NCBI GenBank assembly: GCA_949295645.1
Contig: CASFLY010000100.1
Coordinates: 1-63,010, forward strand
Direction of reading: 5' to 3'
DNA: 63,010 nt
DNA from: an uncultured Bacteroidales bacterium
GTDB lineage: Bacteria > Bacteroidota > Bacteroidia > Bacteroidales > UBA932
The notes beneath the pieces were generated by a model. It was given only the letters and a program-made list of their open reading frames with translations, had not been told where the DNA came from and made no database searches. A program made the translations under genes and the position numbers. How positions within the stretch are numbered: position 1 is the first letter of the stretch; each line of letters starts with the position of its first letter. Shown here one piece after another: positions 62,965 to 63,010 of this stretch.

Positions 62965-63010
62965 TAACGTCGGTTCGACGAATTTATGTTGTTCAGAACC
63001 AGGGAATTCG
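62965..63010. repeat. 60-bp palindromic intergenic repeat, copy C, cut by the window end
   Basis: The left arm taacgtcggttcgacgaatt, the full loop and the first bases of the right arm (aattcg) are present before the sequence ends. It lies 4 bases from the start of the second permease gene. Confidence 0.75.

Noticed and set aside
1..63010. tRNA or rRNA genes
   Set aside because: No cloverleaf-like GGTTCRA/CCA region or rRNA-like stretch was recognised by eye in the gaps; a tRNA search tool was not available.

Overview
This window looks like a chromosomal segment of a Bacteroidales bacterium (phylum Bacteroidota); the genus cannot be fixed from sequence alone. The signs are a GH92 mannosidase lipoprotein, a coaX / outer-membrane protein / TPR / LptC / PpiD-type cluster, a GTPase-deficient-looking EF-G paralogue, a threonine operon with an apgM-like gene where thrB would be, TAnnTTTG-type promoters, and weak ribosome binding sites. 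Most genes are at moderate GC. The Fic gene (1.7-2.8 kb), the leucine-rich-repeat gene (0.2-1.3 kb) and the AAA/DUF4143 ATPase (30.5-31.8 kb) look AT-richer and foreign.

Layout. 0-3 kb: an accessory patch with a leucine-rich-repeat gene lacking a clear 5' end, a 123-bp inverted-repeat element and a Fic AMPylase between 14-bp direct repeats. 2.9-7.7 kb: a glycerophosphodiester phosphodiesterase lipoprotein, a HAD phosphatase, an AlkD-like repair protein, a DUF6249 / ECF sigma / small membrane protein operon, and a ThiL-like protein with eroded active-site motifs. 7.7-15.4 kb: the most unusual block, with a 1525-residue DUF4062-STAND-TPR protein and a small unknown protein converging on a CASTOR/POLLUX-like channel with a C-terminal RyR domain and a stand-alone RyR protein. 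15.5-25.6 kb: SulP permease, GH92, glyQS, folK, a SUF group (sufT, sufE, sufS) and ruvA. 25.6-38.7 kb: mnmG with a large insertion, ybeY, tonB, hflX with an inserted ATPase gene, a lipoprotein, frdB-frdA without the cytochrome b subunit, a C45-type acyltransferase and ruvB. 38.7-38.98 kb: an AT-rich gap with a cluster of DnaA-box-like nonamers between divergent ruvB and mfd. 39-48.4 kb: mfd, coaX and the envelope cluster through the SurA/PpiD-type chaperone. 48.5-52 kb: rnhB, a small HTH-like protein and the EF-G paralogue. 52-60.4 kb: thrA-apgM-thrC-proC-proB-proA, one minus-strand threonine and proline operon. 60.5-63 kb: two ABC-2 permeases.

Two parS-like 16-mers (one exact, in a perfect 36-bp palindrome after ruvA; one inside mnmG) and the DnaA-box cluster lie about 13 kb apart. 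Together with the divergent transcription at 38.7 kb they suggest the window covers the chromosomal origin region. This is an inference and needs a cumulative skew plot.

Repeats are prominent. A 60-bp palindrome occurs just upstream of sufT and of both ABC permeases, with degenerate relatives elsewhere. A short repeat with core TCGACTTCGCTCGGGATGAC is scattered between genes. There is a six-unit 26-bp tandem array upstream of the DUF4595-like lipoprotein, and a 45-bp tandem array has duplicated the 3' end of ruvB. No tRNA, rRNA, CRISPR array or intact transposase gene was seen.
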